NCBI GenBank assembly: GCA_030672605.1
Contig: DAOVGE010000110.1
Span: 1 to 13,129 of the forward strand
Direction of reading: 5' to 3'
Length of the DNA: 13,129 bases
DNA from: Methanosarcinales archaeon
GTDB lineage: Archaea; Halobacteriota; Methanosarcinia; Methanosarcinales; Methanogasteraceae
Shown here: piece after piece, positions 1-7,060 of the stretch
Layout of the letters: the number at the start of each line of letters is the position of its first letter
Position numbering within the stretch: position 1 is the first letter of the stretch
Notes under the pieces: generated by a model
Told to the model about the DNA's origin: nothing
What the model saw: only the letters and a program-made list of their open reading frames with translations
The model's database searches: none
Made by a program: the position numbers and the translations under genes

Positions 1-1710
1 AATCGTCAATTGCTTGTTCACATCCACGTTCTCATTGTATACGCCATCCTTTACACAGACAGTGTCCCCGTCAATTGCGTGATCCACTGCCGACTGTATC
101 GATGTTCCGCTTGCATTGAACGTACCGCCGCCTCGCCACCAGCCGGACGTGTTGACACAGATGTCGCCGCAGGTGCAGTTGAATGTTGCTACCATCCTGG
201 CGCGGAGACCGGCGTTGCAGCCATCGTCTGCCAGGTCTGTCCACGAACAGCTACCGTTATGCCTGATAAAGCTTACATTGTTCTGTATAGTCGGATTAAC
301 CGTCCCTACAATTTCGTATTCGATAGGTATAGGGTAACTATAACCCGGTGTGGTCATATTGACGCCAACCGTGAATTGCTGACCCACATCCATCGGAATC
401 GGAGTGCTCAGTTGTATGGAGTAATAACCATACTCCGGGCAGATGCCGGGTTGGTTGGCGAGTTCACTTCCGAAATAACCATCCCAGACATAGATCTCAT
501 ACTCGGCATGGTTGCTTGTCGTCCAGAAATTGGCATGGGTCAAATTCCCGGATTGATTCGCGGTAAAGACACTTGCAATCCAGCTGCTGTTGTCACTGTA
601 GCCCGCGCTATTTACAAAGCCAGCCTCATCCCAGTAAAGCAGTTCTTCACCAGGGACCTGATCCTTGTACTCAAGATAGGCTATTTCTGTGGCACTGCTT
701 GAGTTATATGCAAGATAGAAATAGCCGTCATTTCCCCAATCCGTGTCCCAACTGTTCTTGACGATCCAGGCTCCTGTTCCGTCGTGAGTTGGGTTAGGAT
801 GGGGGACAGAATCGGTCCAGCCTATGATTGATACTAAGTGATTAGCAGATTCAGGGCTCGGATAGTAGTCATAAATGGTTCCCCACGTTGCATTCACATA
901 TTTCCCACCATCGTCGTAATAGAAAGACATTGTAACGGGTCCATGATCATACACCGCCCGCTTTATCACGTCGATTTCTGACCCGTTATTCGTTGCAAGC
1001 CGGTATCCGTCAACTCTCTTGACAGGTGTACAATCATCGCATACACACGATCCATCACAGTTCAACGCCGCGGTGTTGTACGAATTACATGATTCCAAAA
1101 CCGAACCTTTCTTGATCAAAACCTCGGCGGCAAGCTCGCCCCACCCACCTGCGTTACAGGGGTCGTCAGCGTCGTCATACAGATATGTCCATGAGCGGTC
1201 AACGCACAGGGCTACGCTCTGCTCGGAGAAATTGTACACTGCACCCTCATTTATCAGAACTGCCGATTCCAGTACCGATGTGGTTCCAAATGTCCAGCAG
1301 GTGCCGCGGGAAGCCTGGTCCTTGACCGGGGTCACGTTGCCGGAGTCTCTCCAGTCGAAACTGCTGGGAAGCTCGCCTGGCGCCTGCAACCTCTCAACCG
1401 GAATATCGTCCAGATGGCTCAAGTCCATGGGTGGGGGAATGTAGCCGCAGATGTGGTCATTGGATGTCTTGAGCGGACTCTTCTGGTAAGCCACAAAATC
1501 CAGATTCAGTGGAGCCAATTGGGGTGCTCCGGTCGCATCGGAGACGTGTTGATCTGCTGTGCTGTTCGTAATCTCGATATCCGGATGCATGATTGTGCAG
1601 GCATCTTCATCTGGCGGCTGGCTTGCCATCGCTGGCGCCAGCGTCACTGCAAGGATTGTCGCCGCAATCACCACTGATGCGGCGGATGATGCTATCATTC
1701 TCGTGTTCAC
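1..1710 (-). CDS. Secreted papain-like (C1A) cysteine protease with lectin-like region and start of a beta-helix; 3' end outside window
   Basis: 570 codons are visible and the frame is still open at position 1, so the C-terminus is missing. The GTG start at 1710 has a GGGGG run about 6-10 nt upstream; the ATG four codons later (1698) is the alternative. Residues 1-29 form a signal peptide ending APAMA. The peptidase domain spans about 112-350 and shows the full papain set: oxyanion Gln132 in PVKDQ, nucleophile Cys138 in GTCWTF, His291 in ANHLVSIIGW and Asn319 in WIVKNSW. Residues about 355-510 are a beta-rich stretch like the lectin-like domain that follows archaeal C1A peptidases. From about residue 529 the motif SIQSAVDHAIDGDTVCVKDG begins a NosD/pectate-lyase-type right-handed beta-helix. 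Family knowledge predicts an extracellular endopeptidase, with the rear modules binding glycans or the cell surface. The substrate is unknown. A terminator separates it from the upstream gene, so it is probably its own transcription unit. Confidence 0.9.
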   Translation of the reverse strand, partial: MNTRMIASSAASVVIAATILAVTLAPAMASQPPDEDACTIMHPDIEITNSTADQHVSDATGAPQLAPLNLDFVAYQKSPLKTSNDHICGYIPPPMDLSHLDDIPVERLQAPGELPSSFDWRDSGNVTPVKDQASRGTCWTFGTTSVLESAVLINEGAVYNFSEQSVALCVDRSWTYLYDDADDPCNAGGWGELAAEVLIKKGSVLESCNSYNTAALNCDGSCVCDDCTPVKRVDGYRLATNNGSEIDVIKRAVYDHGPVTMSFYYDDGGKYVNATWGTIYDYYPSPESANHLVSIIGWTDSVPHPNPTHDGTGAWIVKNSWDTDWGNDGYFYLAYNSSSATEIAYLEYKDQVPGEELLYWDEAGFVNSAGYSDNSSWIASVFTANQSGNLTHANFWTTSNHAEYEIYVWDGYFGSELANQPGICPEYGYYSIQLSTPIPMDVGQQFTVGVNMTTPGYSYPIPIEYEIVGTVNPTIQNNVSFIRHNGSCSWTDLADDGCNAGLRARMVATFNCTCGDICVNTSGWWRGGGTFNASGTSIQSAVDHAIDGDTVCVKDGVYNENVDVNKQLTI

Positions 1711-1867
1711 ATTGGTACCCCCTGATTAATTCATGCCGCTCTGCAGAGCAGCGAATCCACACCCCGTTGATATGTCCGACTTATCCTCAATCCCACATAA
1801 ATCTACCTCGCATCATGTCATCAGACTGGTGGATTGGTGAACTGACTGATACAACGTCAGGGGTCAC

Positions 1868-1900
1868 AAAAAAAGGAAGAGAGAAGGGATCGCTCCCTTC
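1868..1900 (-). terminator. Stem-loop plus T-tract terminator after the dockerin protein gene
   Basis: On the minus strand, 6 nt after the stop codon at 1906, GAAGGGA and TCCCTTC form a perfect 7-bp stem with a GCGA loop. A pyrimidine-rich stretch and seven consecutive Ts (1868-1874) follow. The placement directly behind the stop codon and the U-tract fit a transcription terminator for the 1906-3564 gene. Confidence 0.7.
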
Positions 1901-1905
1901 GCATC

Positions 1906-3564
1906 TCACTGCAGAACGTACGTCGTGCCCCGCTCGTTCGGGAACGATACCCAGTTGAAGAGCAGGACTGCGTCGCCGATGTTCGTTGTGGTGTCGCCGT
2001 TGACATTCGCATTGTCCGGCTCACTGAGCACATAAGTCGTGCCCCGCTCATTCGGGAACGAGACCCAGTTGAACAGCAAGACCGCATCACCGATATTAAC
2101 TATACCATCGCCGTTTACATCCCCTGGCACGTACGTGTGCGTGACCACGAGATATGCGCCCGATGCCTGCATCCCGCCGGTACCATTGTCGCGGAATCCC
2201 ATGTTGTTGCCGTTCGCAGTCAGGTTATCCGTAACAGAGACGTTCTCGATATTGATCTTGCTGTCAGTGCACGCCTCGGTGGGCGTGTCCCATGCATCGG
2301 TCTTGATGACATCGCCATTGAAGAGCATATCGGATCCAGGCCCCATCCCCTGTGAGACGACCGTGATCAGTCTCGCACTGACAACAGTTGCCTGATTGAT
2401 GTTCCCGGAGAACGCTACTGTTGCCGTCGCCTCTGCCGGCGACACCGAGTAATCCTTGCTGCCATACGTCTCGTCCGCGGCCATGAGATAGTCAGTTCCC
2501 TCCAGCGCCCAGACCTGAACCTTGTAGCCACCACCCACATCAGAGTAAACCACAGCCAGCGTCTCGCCGAGCAGCGTCGTATTGTTGCCTCCGACAGACT
2601 CCATGTTCTTAACGACCGCTGTGTAGTCTCCTGACCCGCTCAGAAGCGAGGTTACATCGAAGACAGAACTTCCCTTTGGTGACTGATAGTATCCGAACGC
2701 CTTTGAGTCCTGATGCACCTTTTCAGGCGCGAGATCCGTGCCGCCAAAGTTCACGTCCAGATTTGCCAGACATCCGCCAGGATACGTCTTGTAGTTGCCC
2801 CATTTGTCATACCAGTAGACATAGAGCCTTGCATCCTGCACGGTTGCGCCAGCTGGCAGATCGATGTGGTGGACCCTTGTACTGGTTGCCTGCGGAGCAA
2901 AGGTACTGACCTTTTCGCCGCTCACGTTGTATTCCACACCGCCGCCAACCAGATCATAATACCTGAATTGATCCAGCGGCTCTTCTGTGGCGTTGCAGTC
3001 GAAGTTCTTGCTCCCGTAGCCGTTGTTTGCGACACCACCGATGACATCATATCCGGAGAATGTCTGCATAGCCGGGATAACCTTCGAGAACGTGTTATTC
3101 GCCTCGGTGGATTCGGTTATCTTTCCACAGCTCCCATCCGGACAGTTCGGACAGCTACTGCAGTTGCAGTCAGCAGTCACGCTTATCGTGAGTGCGAGCG
3201 ACTGTGGCGGAAAACCCGGCGCAACCGGATAATTCGCACACGATGGTGTCCAGTCGATGTTCACAGTGGTGTTCGTGCCTGCGGTGAGACCGCCTGTTAC
3301 AGCAGTGCAACCGATTGTAGTTCCGTCTGCTTCGAAGCAGACGTCAAAATCACCGGCCACATTGTCAGGTCCGGTGTTGTACACGATTGCAGAGATGTTG
3401 TTGCTCTGATTGACATAGACCCTGACTATGTCCCCACTGCGCTCGTCGCCCGGGTTGACGAGAACGTCAGTCACGTTTAGATCCGGAGCCGCTGATGCAG
3501 GCGTGATCACAATTGCAATCGCAATCAAGAGAGCGATGCATATCACGGATATATTGGTTTTCAT
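1906..3564 (-). CDS. Secreted CARDB-DUF3344-dockerin protein
   Basis: 552 residues. The ATG start is supported by a perfect AGGAGGT site 9 nt upstream. Residues 1-25 are a signal peptide (hydrophobic core 7-21, PASA end). Residues about 27-165 are a CARDB-type Ig-like sandwich carrying a cysteine-rich insertion (C133, C135, C138, C141, C146). Residues about 167-475 match the DUF3344 pattern, with DARLYVYWYDKWG in the middle and an LVVTHTYVPGD exit. Residues 481-552 are a type I-like dockerin: two 38-residue-spaced copies starting DVNGDGIVN and NVNGDTTTN, each followed by IGDAVLLFNWVSFP. The first calcium loop is canonical; the second has Asn at the first ligand position. Dockerins bind cohesins, so a scaffold-bound surface protein is the inferred role; DUF3344 itself has no assigned activity. 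It is paralogous to the second DUF3344 unit of the 829-residue protein upstream. Confidence 0.9.
   Translation of the reverse strand: MKTNISVICIALLIAIAIVITPASAAPDLNVTDVLVNPGDERSGDIVRVYVNQSNNISAIVYNTGPDNVAGDFDVCFEADGTTIGCTAVTGGLTAGTNTTVNIDWTPSCANYPVAPGFPPQSLALTISVTADCNCSSCPNCPDGSCGKITESTEANNTFSKVIPAMQTFSGYDVIGGVANNGYGSKNFDCNATEEPLDQFRYYDLVGGGVEYNVSGEKVSTFAPQATSTRVHHIDLPAGATVQDARLYVYWYDKWGNYKTYPGGCLANLDVNFGGTDLAPEKVHQDSKAFGYYQSPKGSSVFDVTSLLSGSGDYTAVVKNMESVGGNNTTLLGETLAVVYSDVGGGYKVQVWALEGTDYLMAADETYGSKDYSVSPAEATATVAFSGNINQATVVSARLITVVSQGMGPGSDMLFNGDVIKTDAWDTPTEACTDSKINIENVSVTDNLTANGNNMGFRDNGTGGMQASGAYLVVTHTYVPGDVNGDGIVNIGDAVLLFNWVSFPNERGTTYVLSEPDNANVNGDTTTNIGDAVLLFNWVSFPNERGTTYVLQ
1912..2097 (-). 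repeat. Duplicated dockerin half-site (114-nt period) at the gene's 3' end
   Basis: Two copies of a 24-codon block (2026-2097 and 1912-1983) encode exactly the same residues, beginning NIGDAVLLFNW and ending RGTTYVL. Twelve of the 24 codons differ, all synonymously. The calcium-loop residues just upstream of each block are similar but not identical (DVNGDGIV against NVNGDTTT). It is the internal tandem duplication typical of dockerins, here with unusually exact protein identity. Confidence 0.9.
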
Positions 3565-3573
3565 TTATGTTAG

Positions 3574-3580
3574 ACCTCCT
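3574..3580 (-). promoter_or_regulatory. Strong Shine-Dalgarno site
   Basis: AGGAGGT on the minus strand lies 9 nt before the ATG at 3564. It is a perfect complement to the conserved 16S rRNA 3' end and fixes the start of the dockerin protein. It contrasts with several genes in this window that have no such site. Confidence 0.85.
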
Positions 3581-3631
3581 GTGTCCCCATATCACGAACC
3601 TTTGAATCGGTTCGAGATATTAGCAGAGTGA

Positions 3632-3682
3632 TAACACTTACTGCTGTGTTTATAATTGAATCATAACATCACATAAGTGTTA
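3632..3682 (-). promoter_or_regulatory. Probable promoter of the dockerin protein, TATA box inside a 9-bp inverted repeat
   Basis: The minus strand reads AATTATAAA at 3657-3649, a good archaeal box A. Transcription would start near 3626 and give a leader of about 60 nt that contains the AGGAGGT site. TAACACTTA (3632-3640) and TAAGTGTTA (3674-3682) form a perfect 9-bp inverted repeat around the box, a possible operator pair. The start site is predicted, not measured. Confidence 0.5.
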
Positions 3683-3730
3683 CCCTCTCGCGGACGTATA
3701 CTAAACCGTATCTGTTTTTTGTAACTTTCC

Positions 3731-3824
3731 GCAACAGAGGGCATAGCGGTCACAGAGATGCCTTTTCCGCACCTCGACCCCCTCGGCGCTCTCTGTGACC
3801 TCTGTTACAGTCATACTCTGTTGC
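3731..3824. repeat. Imperfect palindromic intergenic repeat (CTCTGTGACC type)
   Basis: GGTCACAGAGA (3748-3758) pairs with TCTCTGTGACC (3790-3800), 11 bp perfect. Outside this, AACAGAGG (3733-3740) pairs with CCTCTGTT (3799-3806), and GCAACAGAG (3731-3739) can instead pair with CTCTGTTGC (3816-3824). It lies between the small membrane protein gene and the promoter of the dockerin gene. Similar CTCTGTG-rich palindromes occur between genes in many prokaryotes; family membership is from general knowledge, not a search. No gene is visible in 3565-3867 apart from this repeat and the promoter. Confidence 0.65.
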
Positions 3825-3867
3825 AGCCATGCAGAGTTCCAAATTACACTTGCGGAGTGGTATATCT

Positions 3868-4116
3868 TCAATCGATCTCGGTTGTGCTGCCCGCTGTTAC
3901 CACAACAACAGCAATCTTGTGCATCCGCGTCCCGTTTTCGTCCGAGAGATTTGACATATTCGACATGTTGGAATTGTTTGTCGCATCATCGGCACAGGGC
4001 GGCATCTCGGAATCATCCGAGAGATAAAAATATACATTCAACATAATTGAAATTAACGCGACCACGACAACAACAATCGACACAATATTCCATCGGTCAG
4101 TGTCAGTATCTGGCAT
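3868..4116 (-). CDS. Small single-pass membrane protein with N-glycosylation sequon cluster
   Basis: 82 residues from an ATG at 4116 that lies inside the last codons of the 829-residue gene; the two reading frames overlap by 14 nt, which points to translational coupling. A longer upstream start in the same frame would put 38 extra low-quality residues inside the neighbour's coding sequence, so I reject it. Residues 1-9 are acidic, 10-32 are a strongly hydrophobic helix rich in Val and Ile, and 33-82 are polar. Residues 47-63 read NNSNMSNMSNLSDENGT and hold five N-X-S/T sequons. This suggests the C-terminal part faces outward and may be heavily glycosylated. I recognise no family. The overlap suggests a partner or membrane anchor for the large DUF3344 protein, which has no anchor that I can see. 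The alternative is a chance open frame, but the clean transmembrane helix argues against that. Confidence 0.65.
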   Translation of the reverse strand: MPDTDTDRWNIVSIVVVVVALISIMLNVYFYLSDDSEMPPCADDATNNSNMSNMSNLSDENGTRMHKIAVVVVTAGSTTEID

Positions 4117-6592
4117 AGACGCTATACATCCCCTTATCCAGCCGCAGCGCAAACGTGCCATCATAACTGGTGGTGGTCCGATAAACCGCAGTCTCGTTGT
4201 AGTCGTTGGTGCAATCGCAGTCCTCATCACAGAAGCAGATCTCGGTCACATACTCCTGTGTCTCATTGGTGTAGGGATCAGTGAAGATTCTCAGCGTTCG
4301 TGTGGGGTTCCCGGTTGCTGTGACATTCATCCAGAAATCGTAATCGGGATTACAATCTTCGAGGACCGCACAGATCACAACATCTGCTGCTTTCCGGTAT
4401 CCGACGACCCGGTCGAACTGGTCCTGGATTGCAAACCTGAGCGTTCCATAAACTGCGCCGAAGGTATCATTTGAGATATAGTGTATGCCCATCTCCGTGA
4501 TCTCGCCCACTGCGATCGGGACCTCGTCCGGTTCCGGCGCCCTCTGTTTGCGTTCGAGGATGAGGAGTGCGGTGCTTGGAACCATGCCGTGGTCGTCGAT
4601 CTCTGAGATTGTTGCGTAATTGCAGCTTACATTCAGATGGTCGGTCACACAACGCTCATCGATTGCAAGATCGTCATAAGGGTCGCCGTTGTACACCGCA
4701 CCCCAGACCTCGCTGTTGAATCCGAGTTCATTGCCACCCTCATTTCCGCCGGTCACAAACGTTGTGAGCGTTGCCCTCTTAACCTCTGCGAGATCGATTA
4801 CGCCAGGAAAAGCGATTCTCGTCGTCGCATCCTCCGGGGTTATCTCATCCGCATCATAAGAATAGATGATATCGCAACCCTCGTTTATCCAGTACTCGAT
4901 CTCCGGCTCCTTCATGTCTTCATAGACCACCAGGAGATTGACCCCACAGACCGCAAACGTTGCATAGCCCGTGCCTGCATTCTTTACAACCGCGGTATAA
5001 TTGATCCTGCTGCCGTTTCCATCCTCGATGTAATCTGTCACATTGTAGCAGTACGTGCCGCTCGGATAATCGTACGGATCATAGCCCTTCCGATCGGTGT
5101 ACCGGTAGTCCGCAGGTATAGTGCGACCGTCGAAGGTGACCTCAACATCGGCACCCCTGCCAGTGGTGCCCTCTTTTCCCCAGGTCCAGTACACATACAG
5201 CCGTGCGTTCCGGGCGGTTGCATTGAGAGGGAGCGTCAGGTTGCACTCGACTGCATGCTCATCATCAAGACTCATCTCGCCCGAGTAGCTGCTGTTTCCG
5301 ATGGTGTACACGACACTGCCGTTTATTGTGCCATGCTCAAACGTCTCAATTGCGTCATCGCCATAGTACCCCATCCACTCAACCACATCAACAGCAAGGA
5401 TGTCCTCGTTGTTCGTCTCGTCCGACTCATCAATCACGCTATTTGCATCCGCGTTTGCTTTTAGCGTGTACCTGATCGTCTCATCCGGATTCCAGGTGAA
5501 CTCTACGGTCTCATTCTCGCCTGCGCCAAGGTCAGAGATGCGAACCGATCCAAGAGAGATTGCGTCTGCGGTCAGCTCGACAGTGAACGCATCCCATATA
5601 TCATAATCGCCCTGATTTCGGACGACAACCTCGATTGTGTTGTTCTTCTCCGCAAACACTCTGCTTGGCGTCTTGATCTCCGCAATCACCAGATCAGGCT
5701 TTGTGTCATCAGGCGGAGGTGGTGTCGGTGTCGTGCCGTTCTGCAGCGCAAGCACCGCAACGAACGGGTGAACCGTTGTTTCATCGCCCCGCTCAAATAA
5801 CAGTGTGTTTCCTGACGGGTCAAAGTGGGAAGCGACATCGAATGTCTTGAGATCGAAGTTGTAAGCAGTGTCGTCCATGCTGTCCGCCACATCGTCGTCC
5901 CCGATCTGATCCCCGTTCATGTAGAGATAATCTTTCTCTCCAGCGCTTCCGCACAGATACCCGACAAACAGGCTTGCATTCGGGTATGTGGACGTTGCGG
6001 CGGAGAAAGAAGTGGTGCAGGAATCGTGCGGCGTCTTGTGGTTCAGGTTCTCGTGCCCGCAATTGATCCAGTATTCAACCGCTGATGCATCCTCGCCCCC
6101 GTTTCCGTTTCCGCGTTCATAGACTGCAACAAGCGTGATCCCGTATAGCCTGCCATCGATGTTGCCCGCAGTTGTGACCGTTGCGGTGTTGGTACCAGCC
6201 GCAAGATACGATTGTGAGATGTTGTACGTCACAAGGTAGACCCCGTAGCCTGTGCACATCACGTTTGGGTTGGTGTCTGCCTTTCCAGCAAGATTCAGCG
6301 TCCCGAGCGTCTGCCCATTGACCGCGGTCTCGACCGTTCCGGTGTAATCCGGGTTTCCGCCCCAGATACCGACATATAGGCGGGCATAGACCACGTCACC
6401 GGGCACGTTGAAGCTCTGGGTGTAGGGCATCTCATCCACGCAGCCGTGCCCGCCGTCCACGTAGATTCCACCGGAGACGGTGCCGTGTTTCACAGGGACG
6501 AGGGGGTTGCCATCGAATGTGTAATCCGCTTCTGCCGATGGGAGTTGGGCGAGCAGCAGAATACAGAGTATCAGGTATCTGAATGTTGTCAT
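4103..6592 (-). CDS. Large secreted DUF3344-CARDB-DUF3344 surface protein
   Basis: 829 residues with a signal peptide at 1-22 (LILCILLLAQLPSAEA). Residues about 24-285 form a first DUF3344-like unit (VYARLYVGIWGG, AVEYWINCGH). A Thr/Pro linker covers 286-297. Residues 298-403 are CARDB (PDLVIAEIKTP, VVVRNQGDYDIWDAF, DESDETNN). Residues about 407-682 are a second DUF3344 unit (NARLYVYWTWGKEG, VCGVNLLVVYED). Residues 690-829 are a smaller beta-rich domain with a cysteine cluster (C786, C788, C792, C794) and a carboxypeptidase-regulatory-like ending (DGTFALRLDKGMYSVYARY). There is no dockerin and no C-terminal membrane helix. The role is probably a structural or adhesive surface protein; no enzymatic motif is seen. 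It overlaps the following small membrane protein gene by 14 nt. No clear SD lies before the ATG; an A/T-rich stretch at 6611-6620 could be its box A. Confidence 0.88.
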   Translation of the reverse strand: MTTFRYLILCILLLAQLPSAEADYTFDGNPLVPVKHGTVSGGIYVDGGHGCVDEMPYTQSFNVPGDVVYARLYVGIWGGNPDYTGTVETAVNGQTLGTLNLAGKADTNPNVMCTGYGVYLVTYNISQSYLAAGTNTATVTTAGNIDGRLYGITLVAVYERGNGNGGEDASAVEYWINCGHENLNHKTPHDSCTTSFSAATSTYPNASLFVGYLCGSAGEKDYLYMNGDQIGDDDVADSMDDTAYNFDLKTFDVASHFDPSGNTLLFERGDETTVHPFVAVLALQNGTTPTPPPPDDTKPDLVIAEIKTPSRVFAEKNNTIEVVVRNQGDYDIWDAFTVELTADAISLGSVRISDLGAGENETVEFTWNPDETIRYTLKANADANSVIDESDETNNEDILAVDVVEWMGYYGDDAIETFEHGTINGSVVYTIGNSSYSGEMSLDDEHAVECNLTLPLNATARNARLYVYWTWGKEGTTGRGADVEVTFDGRTIPADYRYTDRKGYDPYDYPSGTYCYNVTDYIEDGNGSRINYTAVVKNAGTGYATFAVCGVNLLVVYEDMKEPEIEYWINEGCDIIYSYDADEITPEDATTRIAFPGVIDLAEVKRATLTTFVTGGNEGGNELGFNSEVWGAVYNGDPYDDLAIDERCVTDHLNVSCNYATISEIDDHGMVPSTALLILERKQRAPEPDEVPIAVGEITEMGIHYISNDTFGAVYGTLRFAIQDQFDRVVGYRKAADVVICAVLEDCNPDYDFWMNVTATGNPTRTLRIFTDPYTNETQEYVTEICFCDEDCDCTNDYNETAVYRTTTSYDGTFALRLDKGMYSVYARY

Positions 6593-7060
6593 GGCTTTGC
6601 ATCAACCCGGATAATTTTTTGTGTTGTGGCATGGTATTCGCTCACAGACTCCGCGTCCCCTTTGCATGTCTTTCGCGGGCGTGAGCAGAGGGACGCATGG
6701 CTTTGCTTGCGATCTGCATACGTATCCATATTCCACAAAATAGTGTTATCGGATGTGATAATAAAGCTAACCGATTACACCCACACTCGTGGATGCATGA
6801 AATGCCAATTGAGGTCGTGCGTTGCTTGCGTGTCTTTTCAGTGATTGGGTACTACGCTCTCGCCGCGGCAGCCACAATCTCCGAAGGAAGATTGAGATGG
6901 GTTGCGGTAAGGGGGCAGCCGAGCAACTCTTCAATGTGATGCGTGCCCCCAATTGCACATACGGTGGTCGGTGAAACGTTCGGATAGCAGACGCTGCCAT
7001 ACTCCCACAACCCCACACCCCCCCATCCCCTGACAATCTGTGATGCCACCTTCAGTCCGC
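6593..7060. other. Gene-poor spacer with a hairpin and a possible small ORF
   Basis: 468 nt between the phospholipase-like gene and the large DUF3344 gene. It contains a structured inverted repeat (GCTCAC 6640-6645 with GTGAGC 6681-6686, CCGCG 6651-6655 with CGCGG 6674-6678). A second, competing pairing is GCGTCCC 6653-6659 with GGGACGC 6690-6696. A G-rich minus-strand stretch follows the phospholipase stop codon. Apart from the weak ORF listed at 6852-7049 I see no convincing gene or RNA. Confidence 0.5.
6852..7049 (-). pseudogene. Possible gene remnant or small ORF of unknown function
   Basis: A 65-codon frame with a GTG start 12 nt after the phospholipase stop. Its first third is low-complexity and G-rich. 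Its last part (CAIGGTHHIEELLGCPLTAT and a helix ending EIVAAAARA) reads like a fragment of a folded protein, with a loop followed by an Ala-rich helix. I cannot assign a family. No SD or TATA box is evident. It could equally be chance coding. Confidence 0.2.

Noticed and set aside
10..702. 230-codon plus-strand open frame
   Set aside because: Antisense to the protease gene, whose catalytic and beta-helix motifs are unmistakable; the plus-strand product has no family features.
1738..1749. Perfect 12-bp palindrome GCTCTGCAGAGC upstream of the protease gene
   Set aside because: A lone short palindrome with no spacing evidence, so not called as an operator.
2713..3480. 255-codon plus-strand open frame
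   Set aside because: Antisense shadow of the CARDB-DUF3344-dockerin gene, which has a signal peptide, SD site and terminator.
4637..5464. 275-codon plus-strand open frame
   Set aside because: Antisense to the large DUF3344 gene; the product has no recognisable domain.
6446..6844. Plus-strand open frame across the start of the large DUF3344 gene
   Set aside because: Half is antisense to the signal peptide region and the rest is spacer; no start signals.
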